64,000 nucleotides of DNA from JAFMJV01 sp963800275 (GTDB lineage Bacteria > Chloroflexota > Limnocylindria > Limnocylindrales > CSP1-4), in the NCBI GenBank assembly GCA_963800275.1, contig CAWDAI010000002.1, forward strand, positions 62,001-126,000. The letters are read 5' to 3'. This document shows, one piece after another, positions 52,966 to 64,000 of the stretch. How positions within the stretch are numbered: position 1 is the first letter of the stretch; each line of letters starts with the position of its first letter. The position numbers and the translations under genes are program-made. The notes under the pieces were generated by a model. The model had not been told where the DNA came from, made no database searches, and saw nothing but the letters and a program-made list of their open reading frames with translations.

Positions 52966-54197
52966 TGCCCGATCCTGAGGCAGCACCGCGGCCGGTGACC
53001 GGCGTGGCTCTGCTGGGCTCCACCGGCTCCATCGGCCGGCAGGCCATCGAGGTGCTGACCGCCGGCGGGGCGGGGCCCTATCGCGTGGTGACGCTGGCCG
53101 CGGGGCGCGATGCCACGCTCCTGGGCGAGCAGGCCCGGCAGCTGCGTCCGCGGGTGGTGTCGCTGGCCGACCGGACGGCTGCCGCAGGTCTCGATCTGCC
53201 GGCAGGGACGGAACGCGATGATGGGCCCGAGGCGCTGGTGCGCATGGCCACGCGAGATGACGTGGACCTGGTGGTGGTGGCCACTGGTGGCTTGGTCAGC
53301 CTGCGTCCCGTGCTGGCAGCGCTGGCCGCGGGCAAGGTCGTGGCCACGGCCAACAAGGAGACGCTCGTGGCCGGCGGGCACCTGGTGATGCCGCTCGCTG
53401 ACGCGCGTGCGTCGGAGGTGGCCGAGCGAGACCAGGCCGACCCCATGGCCTCACGCCTGGCCTGGGTGCGGCCCATCGATTCGGAGCACTCGGCCATCTG
53501 GCAGTGCCTCGTGGGCGAGGACCTTGCGAGCGTCTCGCGCCTCGTCCTGACCGCGTCCGGCGGACCCTTCCGGGAGTGGCCCGCCGCGCGGCTGGCCAGG
53601 GCCCGACCAGCGGATGCCCTCAAGCACCCCAACTGGAGCATGGGCGCCAAGATCACCATCGACTCGGCCACGCTCATGAACAAGGGCCTGGAGGTCATCG
53701 AGGCCCATCGGCTCTACGATGTGCCCTACGAGCGGGTCGACGTCGTCGTCCACCCGCAGAGCCTGATCCACTCGCTCGTGGAGTTCGTGGACGGGTCCAT
53801 GAAGGCGCAATTGGGCCTGCCTGACATGCGCATCCCCATCCAGTACGCTCTGACCTTCCCCCGACGAGCCGACGGCCCTGCGCCTCGCCTCCACCTCAGC
53901 GAGCAGACCCAGATGACCTTCCAACCGCCCGACGAGCACCGCTTCCCGTCCATTTCCATCGCCCGGGCCGCCGGCCTGGCCGGACCCGGTGCGACCGGTG
54001 CCCTCATCGCGGCCGACGATGTGGCCGTGGACCGGTTCCTCGAGGGCGACCTCTCGTTCGCCGGCATGGCCCGCCTGGTGGAGGCCGCGGTGTCTCGCTT
54101 CAGCCTGCCGCACCCGCCCACGCTCGAGGAGCTGGAGGCGATGGATGCCGAGGTGCGGGCCTGGGCGCGCACCGTCCGAGAGGAGGCCCTGGCGTGA
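52965..54197 (+). CDS. dxr: 1-deoxy-D-xylulose 5-phosphate reductoisomerase
   Basis: 410 residues. The NADPH site is LLGSTGSIGRQAIEVL, ATANKETLVAGGHLV carries the conserved NKE, IDSEHSAIWQCL the metal-binding Asp and Glu, and SATLMNKGLEVIEAH the catalytic loop. Second step of the MEP isoprenoid pathway; ispG, a later step, is two genes downstream. An insert of ~12 polar residues lies between the NKE and DSEHSAI motifs (SEVAERDQADPM). Confidence 0.96.
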   Translation: MPDPEAAPRPVTGVALLGSTGSIGRQAIEVLTAGGAGPYRVVTLAAGRDATLLGEQARQLRPRVVSLADRTAAAGLDLPAGTERDDGPEALVRMATRDDVDLVVVATGGLVSLRPVLAALAAGKVVATANKETLVAGGHLVMPLADARASEVAERDQADPMASRLAWVRPIDSEHSAIWQCLVGEDLASVSRLVLTASGGPFREWPAARLARARPADALKHPNWSMGAKITIDSATLMNKGLEVIEAHRLYDVPYERVDVVVHPQSLIHSLVEFVDGSMKAQLGLPDMRIPIQYALTFPRRADGPAPRLHLSEQTQMTFQPPDEHRFPSISIARAAGLAGPGATGALIAADDVAVDRFLEGDLSFAGMARLVEAAVSRFSLPHPPTLEELEAMDAEVRAWARTVREEALA

Positions 54198-55459
54198 CCG
54201 ACGGCCTCATCAACATCGTCATCCTGCTGGCCCTGCTCACGGGCCTGGTGCTGCTCCACGAGCTGGGCCACTTCGTCGCCGCCCGCCTGGCCGGCGTGAC
54301 GGTGCACGAGTTCGGCATCGGTTTCCCGCCGCGCGCCCGCGTGCTGTTCCGGCGCGGCGACACCGTCTACACGCTCAACTGGCTGCCCATCGGCGGCTTC
54401 GTGCGCATGGAGGGCGAGGAACGCAGCCCGGCCGACGGCACGCCCGACGACCATGAGCAGCCGGCGCTCGACGCCGAACGGTCGGACGAGGTCGAATCGC
54501 TCGATCCCCACGCCTTCGTCAACCAGAGCCTGACCCGACGCCTGCTCATCCTGCTCGCGGGGGCCGGGGTCAACCTGGTCATCGCCTGGCTCATCTTCAC
54601 GCTGGTGGCCTTCGCCGCCGAGCCCATCTGGAAGGTGCGGGTGAATGAGGTCATGGCCGACTCGCCGGCAGAGGCCGCCGGCCTGAACGGCGGCACGCTC
54701 CTCAAGTACCGGCTCTACACGGTGCTCGATGACGCAGGGCAGCCCACCGGCGAGGTCATCTCCTACCCCGTCTACGACGACAGCGGCGACCTCATCGTGG
54801 CCATCGACGGACGGACCTTCCCGGCCTTCGATGACCTCTCCTCGCCCGACGCCGCCTCCGGGCGCATCCTGCCCTTGCAGTACCTGCAGGACCGTCCGGG
54901 CCAGGAGGTCGCGCTCACCATCGAGCACGCTGACGGCTCGACCGCGGACGTGACCGCCACCCTGCGCTCGGCCGAGGACATCGCGGCCGGCATGGGTGCG
55001 CTCGGGTTCCAGCCAGGCTCACCCCAGTTCGGTGAGCAGAGCAACGGCATCGTGGAGGCCGCGGCCATCGGTCTGGGCATGACGGTAGAGACCTCCACGC
55101 TCATCCTGCGCGCGGTCGGCGACCTGGTGGTCGGCCTCTTCAGCGGCAGCGGCGAGGGCCTCGACCAGGTCGCTGGACCGGTCGGTATGGTCTCGGTCAT
55201 CGGGGACGTCCGCACCGGCCTGCCGCCGGTCTTCATGCTCTGGTTCATCGGGCTCATCTCGGCCAACCTCGGGGTCATCAACCTGCTGCCCATCCCGCCG
55301 CTCGACGGCAGCCGCATGCTCATGGCGGTGGTGCAGCGACTCAGTGGCGACCGCGTCAGCGCCAGCGCGGAACGGCTCGTCTACTTCACCGGCTGGGTGG
55401 CCCTGATGCTGTTCCTGGTGGTGGTCACCATCGGTGATGTCGAGGGTCTCCTGCGATGA
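54194..55459 (+). CDS. rseP: Site-2 metalloprotease RseP
   Basis: 421 residues. The zinc motif HELGH is at residues 22-26 in the first membrane helix and NLLPIPPLDGSRML near 363-376 supplies the third ligand. A PDZ domain lies between them (VMADSPAEAAGLNGG) with a long acidic loop after GGFVRMEGEE. It cuts membrane proteins such as anti-sigma factors within the bilayer. GTG 54194 overlaps dxr; the stop overlaps ispG. Confidence 0.95.
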   Translation: MTDGLINIVILLALLTGLVLLHELGHFVAARLAGVTVHEFGIGFPPRARVLFRRGDTVYTLNWLPIGGFVRMEGEERSPADGTPDDHEQPALDAERSDEVESLDPHAFVNQSLTRRLLILLAGAGVNLVIAWLIFTLVAFAAEPIWKVRVNEVMADSPAEAAGLNGGTLLKYRLYTVLDDAGQPTGEVISYPVYDDSGDLIVAIDGRTFPAFDDLSSPDAASGRILPLQYLQDRPGQEVALTIEHADGSTADVTATLRSAEDIAAGMGALGFQPGSPQFGEQSNGIVEAAAIGLGMTVETSTLILRAVGDLVVGLFSGSGEGLDQVAGPVGMVSVIGDVRTGLPPVFMLWFIGLISANLGVINLLPIPPLDGSRMLMAVVQRLSGDRVSASAERLVYFTGWVALMLFLVVVTIGDVEGLLR

Positions 55460-56691
55460 GCCTCTCCACGCGCCCCCCGCGGCGGGACACGCCCACGGTC
55501 GAGGTGGGCGGTGTGCGCATCGGCAGCGGGGCCCCCATCGTGGTGCAGTCGATGACCAACACCGACACGGCCGACGCCGACGCTACCGCGCTGCAGGTCG
55601 CGGCCCTGGCCCACGCCGGCTCCGAGCTGGTGCGAATCACCGTCAACAACCTCGCCGCCGCGCGGGCGGTGCCGATCATCCGGCGCAAGCTCGACGATCT
55701 CGGGATCGGGGTCCCGCTGGTCGGTGACTTCCACTACAACGGCCACCAGCTGCTGGCCGAAGAGCCGGCCATGGCCGCGGCGCTGGCCAAGTACCGCATC
55801 AATCCCGGCAACGTCGGCTCCAAGCGCCGTGACGAGAACTTCGTGACCATCGTGCGGGCGGCGATCGAGCACGAGGTGCCCGTCCGCATCGGCGTCAACT
55901 GGGGTTCGCTCGATGCCGACCTGCTGACCGAGCTGATGGACGCCAACGCCCGCGCGGCCGTGCCGCTGGAGGCGCGCGACGTGATGATCGAGGCCATGCT
56001 CCAGTCGGCGCTGCGCTCGGCGGAGCTGGCCGAGGCCACCGGCCTTGGCCACGACCGCATCGTCATCAGCGCCAAGGTCAGCGGCGTGCGCGACCTGGTG
56101 GACGTCTACCGCCAGCTGGCGCAGCGCTGCGACTATCCCCTGCACGTGGGCCTGACCGAGGCGGGCATGGGCATGAAGGGGACGGTCGCCTCGACCGCTG
56201 GCCTGGCCATCGTGCTCGAGGATGGCATCGGTGACACCGTCCGTGTCTCGCTTACCCCTCGTCCCGGCGGCGATCGCACCGAGGAGGTGCAGGTGGCGAT
56301 GCAGGTGCTGCAGTCACTGGGGTTGCGCTCGTTCCGCCCGCAGGTCAGTGCCTGTCCTGGTTGCGGCCGCACCACCAGCACCTTCTTCCAGGAGATGGCC
56401 CAGGCCATCGAGGCCCACATCGCCCGCCGCATGCCCGCGTGGGCAGCGATCTACCCGGGCGTGGAGGACATGTCCGTGGCCGTCATGGGCTGCGTGGTCA
56501 ACGGCCCCGGTGAATCGCGCCACGCCGACATCGGCATCAGCCTGCCGGGCACGTTCGAGGAGCCGGTGGCGCCGGTCTTCATCGACGGCCGGCTGGATCG
56601 CACCTTGCGCGGAGACGGCCTGGTCGAGGCCTTCATCGTCATCCTCGAGGAGTACGTCGCCCGCCGCTACGGCACATCGGCTGCAGCCTGA
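55456..56691 (+). CDS. ispG: 4-hydroxy-3-methylbut-2-enyl diphosphate synthase
   Basis: 411 residues. N-terminal TIM barrel (VVQSMTNTDTADADATALQV, YRINPGNVGSKRRDENF) and C-terminal iron-sulphur domain. Cys300 and Cys303 (CPGCGR), Cys346 (MGCVVNGPGE) and Glu353 hold the 4Fe-4S cluster. Converts MEcPP to HMBPP in the MEP pathway. ATG overlaps the rseP stop, completing a cdsA-dxr-rseP-ispG chain of overlapping genes. Confidence 0.96.
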   Translation: MSLSTRPPRRDTPTVEVGGVRIGSGAPIVVQSMTNTDTADADATALQVAALAHAGSELVRITVNNLAAARAVPIIRRKLDDLGIGVPLVGDFHYNGHQLLAEEPAMAAALAKYRINPGNVGSKRRDENFVTIVRAAIEHEVPVRIGVNWGSLDADLLTELMDANARAAVPLEARDVMIEAMLQSALRSAELAEATGLGHDRIVISAKVSGVRDLVDVYRQLAQRCDYPLHVGLTEAGMGMKGTVASTAGLAIVLEDGIGDTVRVSLTPRPGGDRTEEVQVAMQVLQSLGLRSFRPQVSACPGCGRTTSTFFQEMAQAIEAHIARRMPAWAAIYPGVEDMSVAVMGCVVNGPGESRHADIGISLPGTFEEPVAPVFIDGRLDRTLRGDGLVEAFIVILEEYVARRYGTSAAA

Positions 56692-56714
56692 CCTCCGGCC
56701 GTGCTCGGCTGCGC

Positions 56715-56759
56715 TACGATTCCGAACGCCCGCACCCAGCCATCCCAGCAGGAGGCCCT
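56715..56759 (+). promoter_or_regulatory. Promoter and leader of proS
   Basis: TACGAT (56715-56720) could be a -10 box, giving a leader of about 33 bases with AGGAGG at 56749-56754 before GTG 56760. Unlike several neighbours this gene has a normal leader and ribosome-binding site. Confidence 0.4.
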
Positions 56760-58226
56760 GTGTCCAAGCCCGGTTCCGGTTTCGTCAATGAGTTGACCCC
56801 CCAGTCGGCCGATTTCCCCGGTTGGTACAACGACGTCGTGCTGAAGGCGCAGCTGGCCAGCTATTCCCCGGTGCGGGGCTGCATGATCATCCGCCCCTAC
56901 GGTTTCGCCATCTGGGAGTCGATGCGCGACGAGCTGGACCGGTACATCAAGGCCACCGGACACGACAACGTCTACTTCCCCCTGTTCGTGCCCAAGTCGC
57001 TGCTCGAGCGTGAGGCCGAGCACGTGGAGGGCTTCGATCCGCAGGTCGCCTGGGTCACCCGCGCCGGCGGCAGCGAGCTCGAGGAGCCGCTGGCCATCCG
57101 GCCCACCAGCGAGGCCATCATCGCGGAAGTGGTGAAGGACTGGATCCAGTCCTATCGCGACCTGCCCCTGCTCATGAACAGCTGGAACAACGTGGTCCGC
57201 TGGGAGATGCGCACGCGCCTGTTCCTGCGCACCACCGAATTCCTGTGGCAGGAGGCTCACACCTTCCATGCCAGCGCCGAGGAGGCGGCAGCGGAGGTGG
57301 GCACCGGCCTGGCGGGCTACGTGAAGGTATCGGAGGACTGGCTGGCCATCCCCGTGGTGCAGGGACGCAAGAGCCCCGCCGAGACCTTCCCCGGCGCTGA
57401 CTACACGCACGCGGTAGAAGCGATGATGCGCGACAAGAAGGCGCTGCAGGCGGGCACCAGCCATATGCTCGGCCAGAACTTCGCCAAGGCCGCCGGCATC
57501 ACCTTCCTCGATCGCAACAACGAGCGGGTCCATCCCTTCGGCACGAGCTGGGGCTTCAGCACGCGCATGGTGGGCGCCACGATCATGGCCCATGGCGACG
57601 ACTCGGGTCTGGTGCTGCCGCCCAACGTGGCGCCGCTGCAGGTGGTGATCGTGCCCATCTTCCGCAGCGAGGAGGACCGCGTCGCGGTGGCCGGCGCGAT
57701 CGAGGCCATGGAAGCGCAGCTGGCCGGGACCCAGACCGTGTCCGGCCCGCTCCGTTACAAGGTCGACTGGCGCGATGAGACCCCCGGCTACAAGTACAAC
57801 CACTGGGAGCTGCGGGGCGTGCCCTTCCGCCTGGAGGTCGGTCCCCGCGACGTGGCCAACGGCAGCGCCATGCTCGTGCGCCGGCTGGACCGGGCCAAGG
57901 ACCCGGTGCCGGTGTCGGCCCTGCAGGAGGAGTTGCCCAAGCGGCTCGAGGCCTATCAGCGCATGATCTTCCAGCGGGCCCTCGACTTCCGCGCACAGAA
58001 CACGCACGAGGCCAACGACCTCGGAGGCATGACCGAGATCCTCGACGGGACCGGCGGCTTCGTGATGGCGCCGTGGTGCGGCTCGGCCGCCTGCGAGAAG
58101 GCCGTCTCCGAGGCCAACGGTGCGACCATCCGGGTGGTCCCGTTCGACTCGCCCGACGAGGCGGGCTCGTGCATCATCGACGGCGCCCCCAGCGAGCGCC
58201 GGGTCCTCTTCGCCCGCTCCTACTAG
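56760..58226 (+). CDS. proS: Prolyl-tRNA synthetase, type 3
   Basis: 488 residues, class II. The eukaryote/archaea-like form: no editing insert, and a C-terminal zinc-like domain ending SERRVLFARSY with a terminal Tyr typical of this type. Motifs include LAIRPTSEAIIAEVVKDWIQ (motif 2 region), RTTEFLWQEAHTFHASAEEA and GTSWGFSTRMVGATIMAHGD. It charges tRNA-Pro. GTG 56760 follows AGGAGG at a five-base spacing. Confidence 0.96.
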   Translation: MSKPGSGFVNELTPQSADFPGWYNDVVLKAQLASYSPVRGCMIIRPYGFAIWESMRDELDRYIKATGHDNVYFPLFVPKSLLEREAEHVEGFDPQVAWVTRAGGSELEEPLAIRPTSEAIIAEVVKDWIQSYRDLPLLMNSWNNVVRWEMRTRLFLRTTEFLWQEAHTFHASAEEAAAEVGTGLAGYVKVSEDWLAIPVVQGRKSPAETFPGADYTHAVEAMMRDKKALQAGTSHMLGQNFAKAAGITFLDRNNERVHPFGTSWGFSTRMVGATIMAHGDDSGLVLPPNVAPLQVVIVPIFRSEEDRVAVAGAIEAMEAQLAGTQTVSGPLRYKVDWRDETPGYKYNHWELRGVPFRLEVGPRDVANGSAMLVRRLDRAKDPVPVSALQEELPKRLEAYQRMIFQRALDFRAQNTHEANDLGGMTEILDGTGGFVMAPWCGSAACEKAVSEANGATIRVVPFDSPDEAGSCIIDGAPSERRVLFARSY

Positions 58227-58244
58227 GGCATCTCCCCGGGCGCC

Positions 58245-58934
58245 ATGGCCATCCTCTGTCGCGACATCGGCCTGCTCTTCCTGCAGGCGCCGCATACCGG
58301 CTCGACCTCCCTGGGCACGCTGCTGCGCGAGGAGCTCGGCGGTGTCAAGCTGCTGGAGGAGCGGGTGCGTGACGCGCGCGGTGACATCGTCCTGCGCCAG
58401 AAGCACCAGACCCTGGCGCAGCTCCTGGAGGCCGGCCTGGTCACGCCCGCGGAGCGCGCGCAGCTGCTCGTCGTGGTGGGCGTGCGCGATCCCTACGACC
58501 TGGTGCTGACGGAGTACGCGCGCAGCCGCGAGGCAGGCACGATCCCTGCGACACAGCGGCTGCTGCGCCGGCTGCCCGGCGTCAGCGCCGACTTCTCGCC
58601 CACCGACTTCGAGCGGTTCGTGGTGCGCCGCTATGCCCCGGGAGCGCTCTACCGTGCGCTCGGCCGCAGGCCCACCGTGCCCGTGGACTGGACCGCCGGA
58701 GCCGATCACATCATCCGTTTCGAGGCCATGCAGCAGGGCCTCGACGAGGCCCTGCGCAAGGTCGGTGTGCGCGAAGCCCATCCGCTGCCGCATCGCAACC
58801 CCACCCACTCGCGCCGCGATCGGGACTACCGCACGCTCTACACGCCCCGGGCCCGGGAGGTCGTCGCGAGGGTCTATGCGCGCGAGCTGCGCCAGCATGG
58901 CTATGCTTTCGGGGTTCGGGAAGAGGGGCAGTAG
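58245..58934 (+). CDS. Sulfotransferase-like protein
   Basis: 229 residues. LLFLQAPHTGSTSLGTLL near the start resembles the PAPS 5'-phosphosulfate loop of carbohydrate sulfotransferases, and VVGVRDPYDLVLTEYARSR the 3'-phosphate site. The end, YTPRAREVVARVYARELRQH, is a pattern seen in this superfamily. Substrate unknown. It differs clearly from the other sulfotransferase at 24932-25792, so it is not a recent duplicate. ATG 58245 lies 18 bases after proS. Confidence 0.7.
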   Translation: MAILCRDIGLLFLQAPHTGSTSLGTLLREELGGVKLLEERVRDARGDIVLRQKHQTLAQLLEAGLVTPAERAQLLVVVGVRDPYDLVLTEYARSREAGTIPATQRLLRRLPGVSADFSPTDFERFVVRRYAPGALYRALGRRPTVPVDWTAGADHIIRFEAMQQGLDEALRKVGVREAHPLPHRNPTHSRRDRDYRTLYTPRAREVVARVYARELRQHGYAFGVREEGQ

Positions 58935-58946
58935 GTGGGGGGTGAT

Positions 58947-58952
58947 ATACTC
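58947..58952 (+). promoter_or_regulatory. -10 box upstream of nusA
   Basis: TATACT, 94 bases before the nusA ATG. Transcription would begin near 58959 and pass through the hairpin at 58981-59006. Confidence 0.5.
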
Positions 58953-58980
58953 TCCGTCTGATCAATCGGCCGCCTGAAGA

Positions 58981-59006
58981 ACGTGGGTGACCCCCACGTT
59001 TTGTCA
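58981..59006 (+). terminator. Terminator-like hairpin in the nusA leader
   Basis: AACGTGGG (58981-58988) pairs perfectly with CCCACGTT (58994-59001) around a TGACC loop, followed by TTGTC to make a TTTT tract with the stem end. It lies downstream of the TATACT box, so it is either an attenuator for nusA-ylxR-infB-rbfA or the end of the preceding operon. Confidence 0.7.
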
Positions 59007-59046
59007 TGAGTGGCGACCGCCAACGAGCACGAAGGGAGGGCGACGT

Positions 59047-60291
<1,245 letters not shown>

Positions 60292-60308
60292 CGGGCACAG
60301 CGGCCGCC

Positions 60309-60621
60309 GTGTTGCGGCACGTTCCGGAGCGGACCTGTGTCGCCTGTCGCACGCGGCGGGACAAGGCAGCCCTGCTGCGCGTCGTGCGCAGGCCCGACGG
60401 CGTCGTCGTGCTGGACCCCACCGGCTCGGCCGAGGGCCGCGGGGCATATCTTTGCGCGGACCGCGCCTGTCGGGCGATCGCGCTCAAGCGCTCCCTGCTG
60501 GGGCGGGCGCTCAGGACATCGATACCACCAGACTTGAAGACACGCTTGGAGCAGGGCGACGTGGCGGCTCCGGCCGCCGGCGCCGGTCACGGGGCTCCTG
60601 CAACGATCACAGGAGGCACCT

Positions 60622-60632
<11 letters not shown>
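60309..60632 (+). CDS. ylxR: YlxR (DUF448) RNA-binding protein
   Basis: 107 residues. RTCVACRTRRDKAALLRVVR, VVLDPTGSAEGRGAYLC and ALKRSLLGRALRTS are the DUF448 pattern. YlxR homologues bind RNA, and one acts on RNase P in Bacillus. GTG 60309 is the only sensible start. The gene overlaps infB by 11 bases. Its C-terminal tail is Gly/Ala-rich. Confidence 0.9.
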
Positions 60633-62520
<1,888 letters not shown>

Positions 62521-62523
62521 CCG

Positions 62524-63039
62524 GTGAGCGAGCGCACCCGGCGCATCGACCATCTCCTGCAAGAGGAGATCAGCGCGATCATCCAGCGCGAGGTCCACGA
62601 TCCACGCGTGGGCTTCGTGACCATCACCAGCGTGGAGACCACGCCTGACCTGCGCCATGCCACGGTCTACGCGTCGGTCATCGGCGAGCGGGCCGACCGG
62701 GTCGCGACGATGGAGGCGCTGGGGAGAGCCATGCCCTTCGTGCGCCACCAGCTCGGTGCGCTGCGTCTCAAGCGCATCCCGCAGCTGCACCTGCGCGAGG
62801 ACGACTCCGCACAGCGCAGCACGCGTGTGCTGCGACTCCTCGAGCAGGTCGAAGCCGAGCTGGAGGGGACCGGCGCACACGTGGACGATGCGCCGGCCGA
62901 GATGCCGGCCTTGCCCACGCCGTCCACGCTCAACGAGGCGCCCGACCCGGTCGAGCCAGACGACCGCCTGCCTGCCGGCTACCGGCGGCGCGTGGACCGG
63001 GTGTCTTTGCGCAAAGCCAGGAAGCGTCGTGGCCGCTGA
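62524..63039 (+). CDS. rbfA: Ribosome-binding factor A
   Basis: 171 residues. The type-II KH core (RRIDHLLQEEISAIIQREVH, DPRVGFVTITSVETTPDLRH, LGALRLKRIPQLHLREDDS) ends near 115. A further ~55 polar residues end RVSLRKARKRRGR, longer than the E. coli protein of 133. It assists 16S rRNA maturation in the cold. GTG 62524 is three bases after the infB stop, and the next gene begins in its last codons. Confidence 0.94.
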   Translation: MSERTRRIDHLLQEEISAIIQREVHDPRVGFVTITSVETTPDLRHATVYASVIGERADRVATMEALGRAMPFVRHQLGALRLKRIPQLHLREDDSAQRSTRVLRLLEQVEAELEGTGAHVDDAPAEMPALPTPSTLNEAPDPVEPDDRLPAGYRRRVDRVSLRKARKRRGR

Positions 63040-64000
63040 AGCGACGCGTTCGCTGCTCGACGCCGACCTGGCCGCGGTGCCGTCGGCGGTGCCGCGGGCG
63101 TTGCTGGCGGGCAGGCGGGTGCTGACGGCCGGCCACGAGAGCCCGGATGCGGACGCGATCGGCTCGGCCCTGGGCCTGGCTCTCGCGCTGGAGACGCTGG
63201 GCGCGCGCGTGGAGACCGTCTTCGCCGACCCGGTACCCGCCATGTACGCGTTCCTGCCTGGCGTCGAGCGAGCCCGCACCACGGTGTCGCCCGACCTCGA
63301 GCCCGATCTCATCGTGGTCTGCGACGGCGATCGCGTCCGCACCGGAACGGTGCTGCGCGAGAATGCGGCCCTCTTCGAGCGCGTGCCGGTCGTGAACATC
63401 GACCACCACGTGTCCAACGAGACGACCAGCGAGACCAGCTGGGTCGACCCGCAGGCGGCCGCCACCTGTGAGCAGGTCACGCTGCTGCTGCCCCACCTGG
63501 GGGTGCCCTTCGAGGCGGCCGGCGGGAACGTCGCCCAGCTGCTGACGGCGGGGCTCGTCTTCGACACCGGCAGCTTCGCCCACTCCAACGTCACACCGCG
63601 GACGCTGCGGGTGGCGAGTGAGCTGGTCGCGGCTGGGGCCGACCTGCCCCTGGCGGCGCAGCGGATCTACCGCACCAAGCCGCACCAGCAGCTGCAGCTC
63701 TTCGGACTGGTCCTCTCGCGGATCGAGGCCACCGCCGACGGTCGCCTCTGCTGGTCGGTGGCGCGCGAGTCCGACTACGAGGCAGCCGGGGCCACGCGCG
63801 AGATGTCGGAGGGGCTCATCGACCTGCTTTCGCAGTCCGAGGATGCCGAGCTCGTCGTGCTCTTCAAGGAGGCCGGTGACGAGATCCGCGTCTCGATCCG
63901 CACCCGCGACGACGGCGTCGACGCCACTCGCCTGGCCGGGGCCTTCGGTGGTGGCGGCCATGCCCGCGCGGCCGGTGCCAGCATCAAGGGCACGGTGGAG
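63029..64000 (+). CDS. nrnA: DHH-family phosphoesterase (NrnA-like), cut by window end
   Basis: 324 codons with no stop before the window ends. GHESPDADAIGSALGLALAL (from residue 35) and IDHHVSNETT near 124-130 are the DHH metal-binding motifs; VFDTGSFAHSNVT follows, and FGGGGHARAAGASIKG near 307 is the DHHA1 motif. NrnA-type enzymes degrade short oligonucleotides and pAp, the by-product of PAPS use; two PAPS-type sulfotransferase genes lie in this window. GTG 63029 overlaps rbfA by 11 bases. Placement after rbfA is common. Confidence 0.92.
   Translation, partial: MAAEATRSLLDADLAAVPSAVPRALLAGRRVLTAGHESPDADAIGSALGLALALETLGARVETVFADPVPAMYAFLPGVERARTTVSPDLEPDLIVVCDGDRVRTGTVLRENAALFERVPVVNIDHHVSNETTSETSWVDPQAAATCEQVTLLLPHLGVPFEAAGGNVAQLLTAGLVFDTGSFAHSNVTPRTLRVASELVAAGADLPLAAQRIYRTKPHQQLQLFGLVLSRIEATADGRLCWSVARESDYEAAGATREMSEGLIDLLSQSEDAELVVLFKEAGDEIRVSIRTRDDGVDATRLAGAFGGGGHARAAGASIKGTVE

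Noticed and set aside
56667..58898. 743-codon open frame antisense to proS and the sulfotransferase
   Set aside because: It crosses two genes with clear motifs; its sequence is His/Gly/Arg-rich with no recognisable domain, as expected for antisense of GC-rich genes.

Overview
The window is strongly GC-rich and, from about 3.6 kb to the end, is packed with single-copy housekeeping genes nearly all on the + strand. No rRNA or tRNA was seen. The gene order suggests a member of the phylum Chloroflexota or a close relative. The main pointers are coaD, a coiled-coil protein, DUF177, rpmF, plsX, nusB, acpP, rnc, smc, ftsY and ffh in that order, a eukaryote-like IleRS, a type-3 ProRS, zinc-ribbon S18/L28/L32 and a DUF3352 secreted protein. 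This is an inference from gene content, not from a marker gene search.

Region 1 (1-3.66 kb) is a patch of genetic debris: the 3' end of a MarR regulator gene, the 5' end of an IS30-type transposase, a frameshifted Ala-rich gene, a Gly/Asp-rich repeat-protein remnant and a broken ECF sigma factor. Two small genes in it look intact (1141-1596 and a secreted protein at 2667-3059). Region 2 (3.66-11.6 kb) holds an EamA exporter, a YccF membrane protein, an Eis-like acetyltransferase, the rpsF-ssb-rpsR cluster, ilvE and a convergent LytR-CpsA-Psr gene.

Region 3 (11.7-31.2 kb) carries ileS-lspA-rluD-gmk-priA, then an 840-bp non-coding repeat block, then def-fmt-rlmN-rpe-dtd, a sulfotransferase, rpmB on the - strand, a DAK-phosphatase/YloV protein, recG, rsmD and coaD. 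Region 4 (31.2-46.3 kb) carries the fatty-acid, RNase III, SMC and SRP genes, then rpsP-khpA-rimM-trmD, rplS and rnhB. A two-gene RES/Xre toxin-antitoxin cassette with a near-perfect palindromic operator sits at 46.3-47.6 kb. Region 5 (47.7-64 kb) is yraN, rpsB-tsf-pyrH-frr-uppS-cdsA-dxr-rseP-ispG-proS, a second sulfotransferase-like gene, then nusA-ylxR-infB-rbfA and a DHH phosphoesterase cut by the window end.

Many neighbours overlap by ATGA, GTGA or TGATG, so translational coupling is probably widespread. The genes cover ribosome proteins and assembly (S2, S6, S16, S18, L19, L28, L32, RimM, RbfA, RsmD, RlmN, RluD), initiation and elongation (IF2, EF-Ts, Fmt, Def), membrane-protein targeting (Ffh, FtsY), isoprenoid and undecaprenyl synthesis (Dxr, IspG, UppS), phospholipids (PlsX, CdsA, ACP) and DNA maintenance (SSB, PriA, RecG, SMC, RNase HII).

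Points that stand out: several genes start 6-10 bases after a -10 box (probable leaderless mRNAs); three conserved genes between 31.5 and 38.9 kb each carry an apparent +1 frameshift; PriA contains a collagen-like Gly-X-X insertion; a 252-bp direct duplication lies after priA and a 50-bp tandem repeat copies the end of fmt; RNase HII lacks the Arg of its GRG motif; and a terminator-like hairpin sits between a promoter and nusA.
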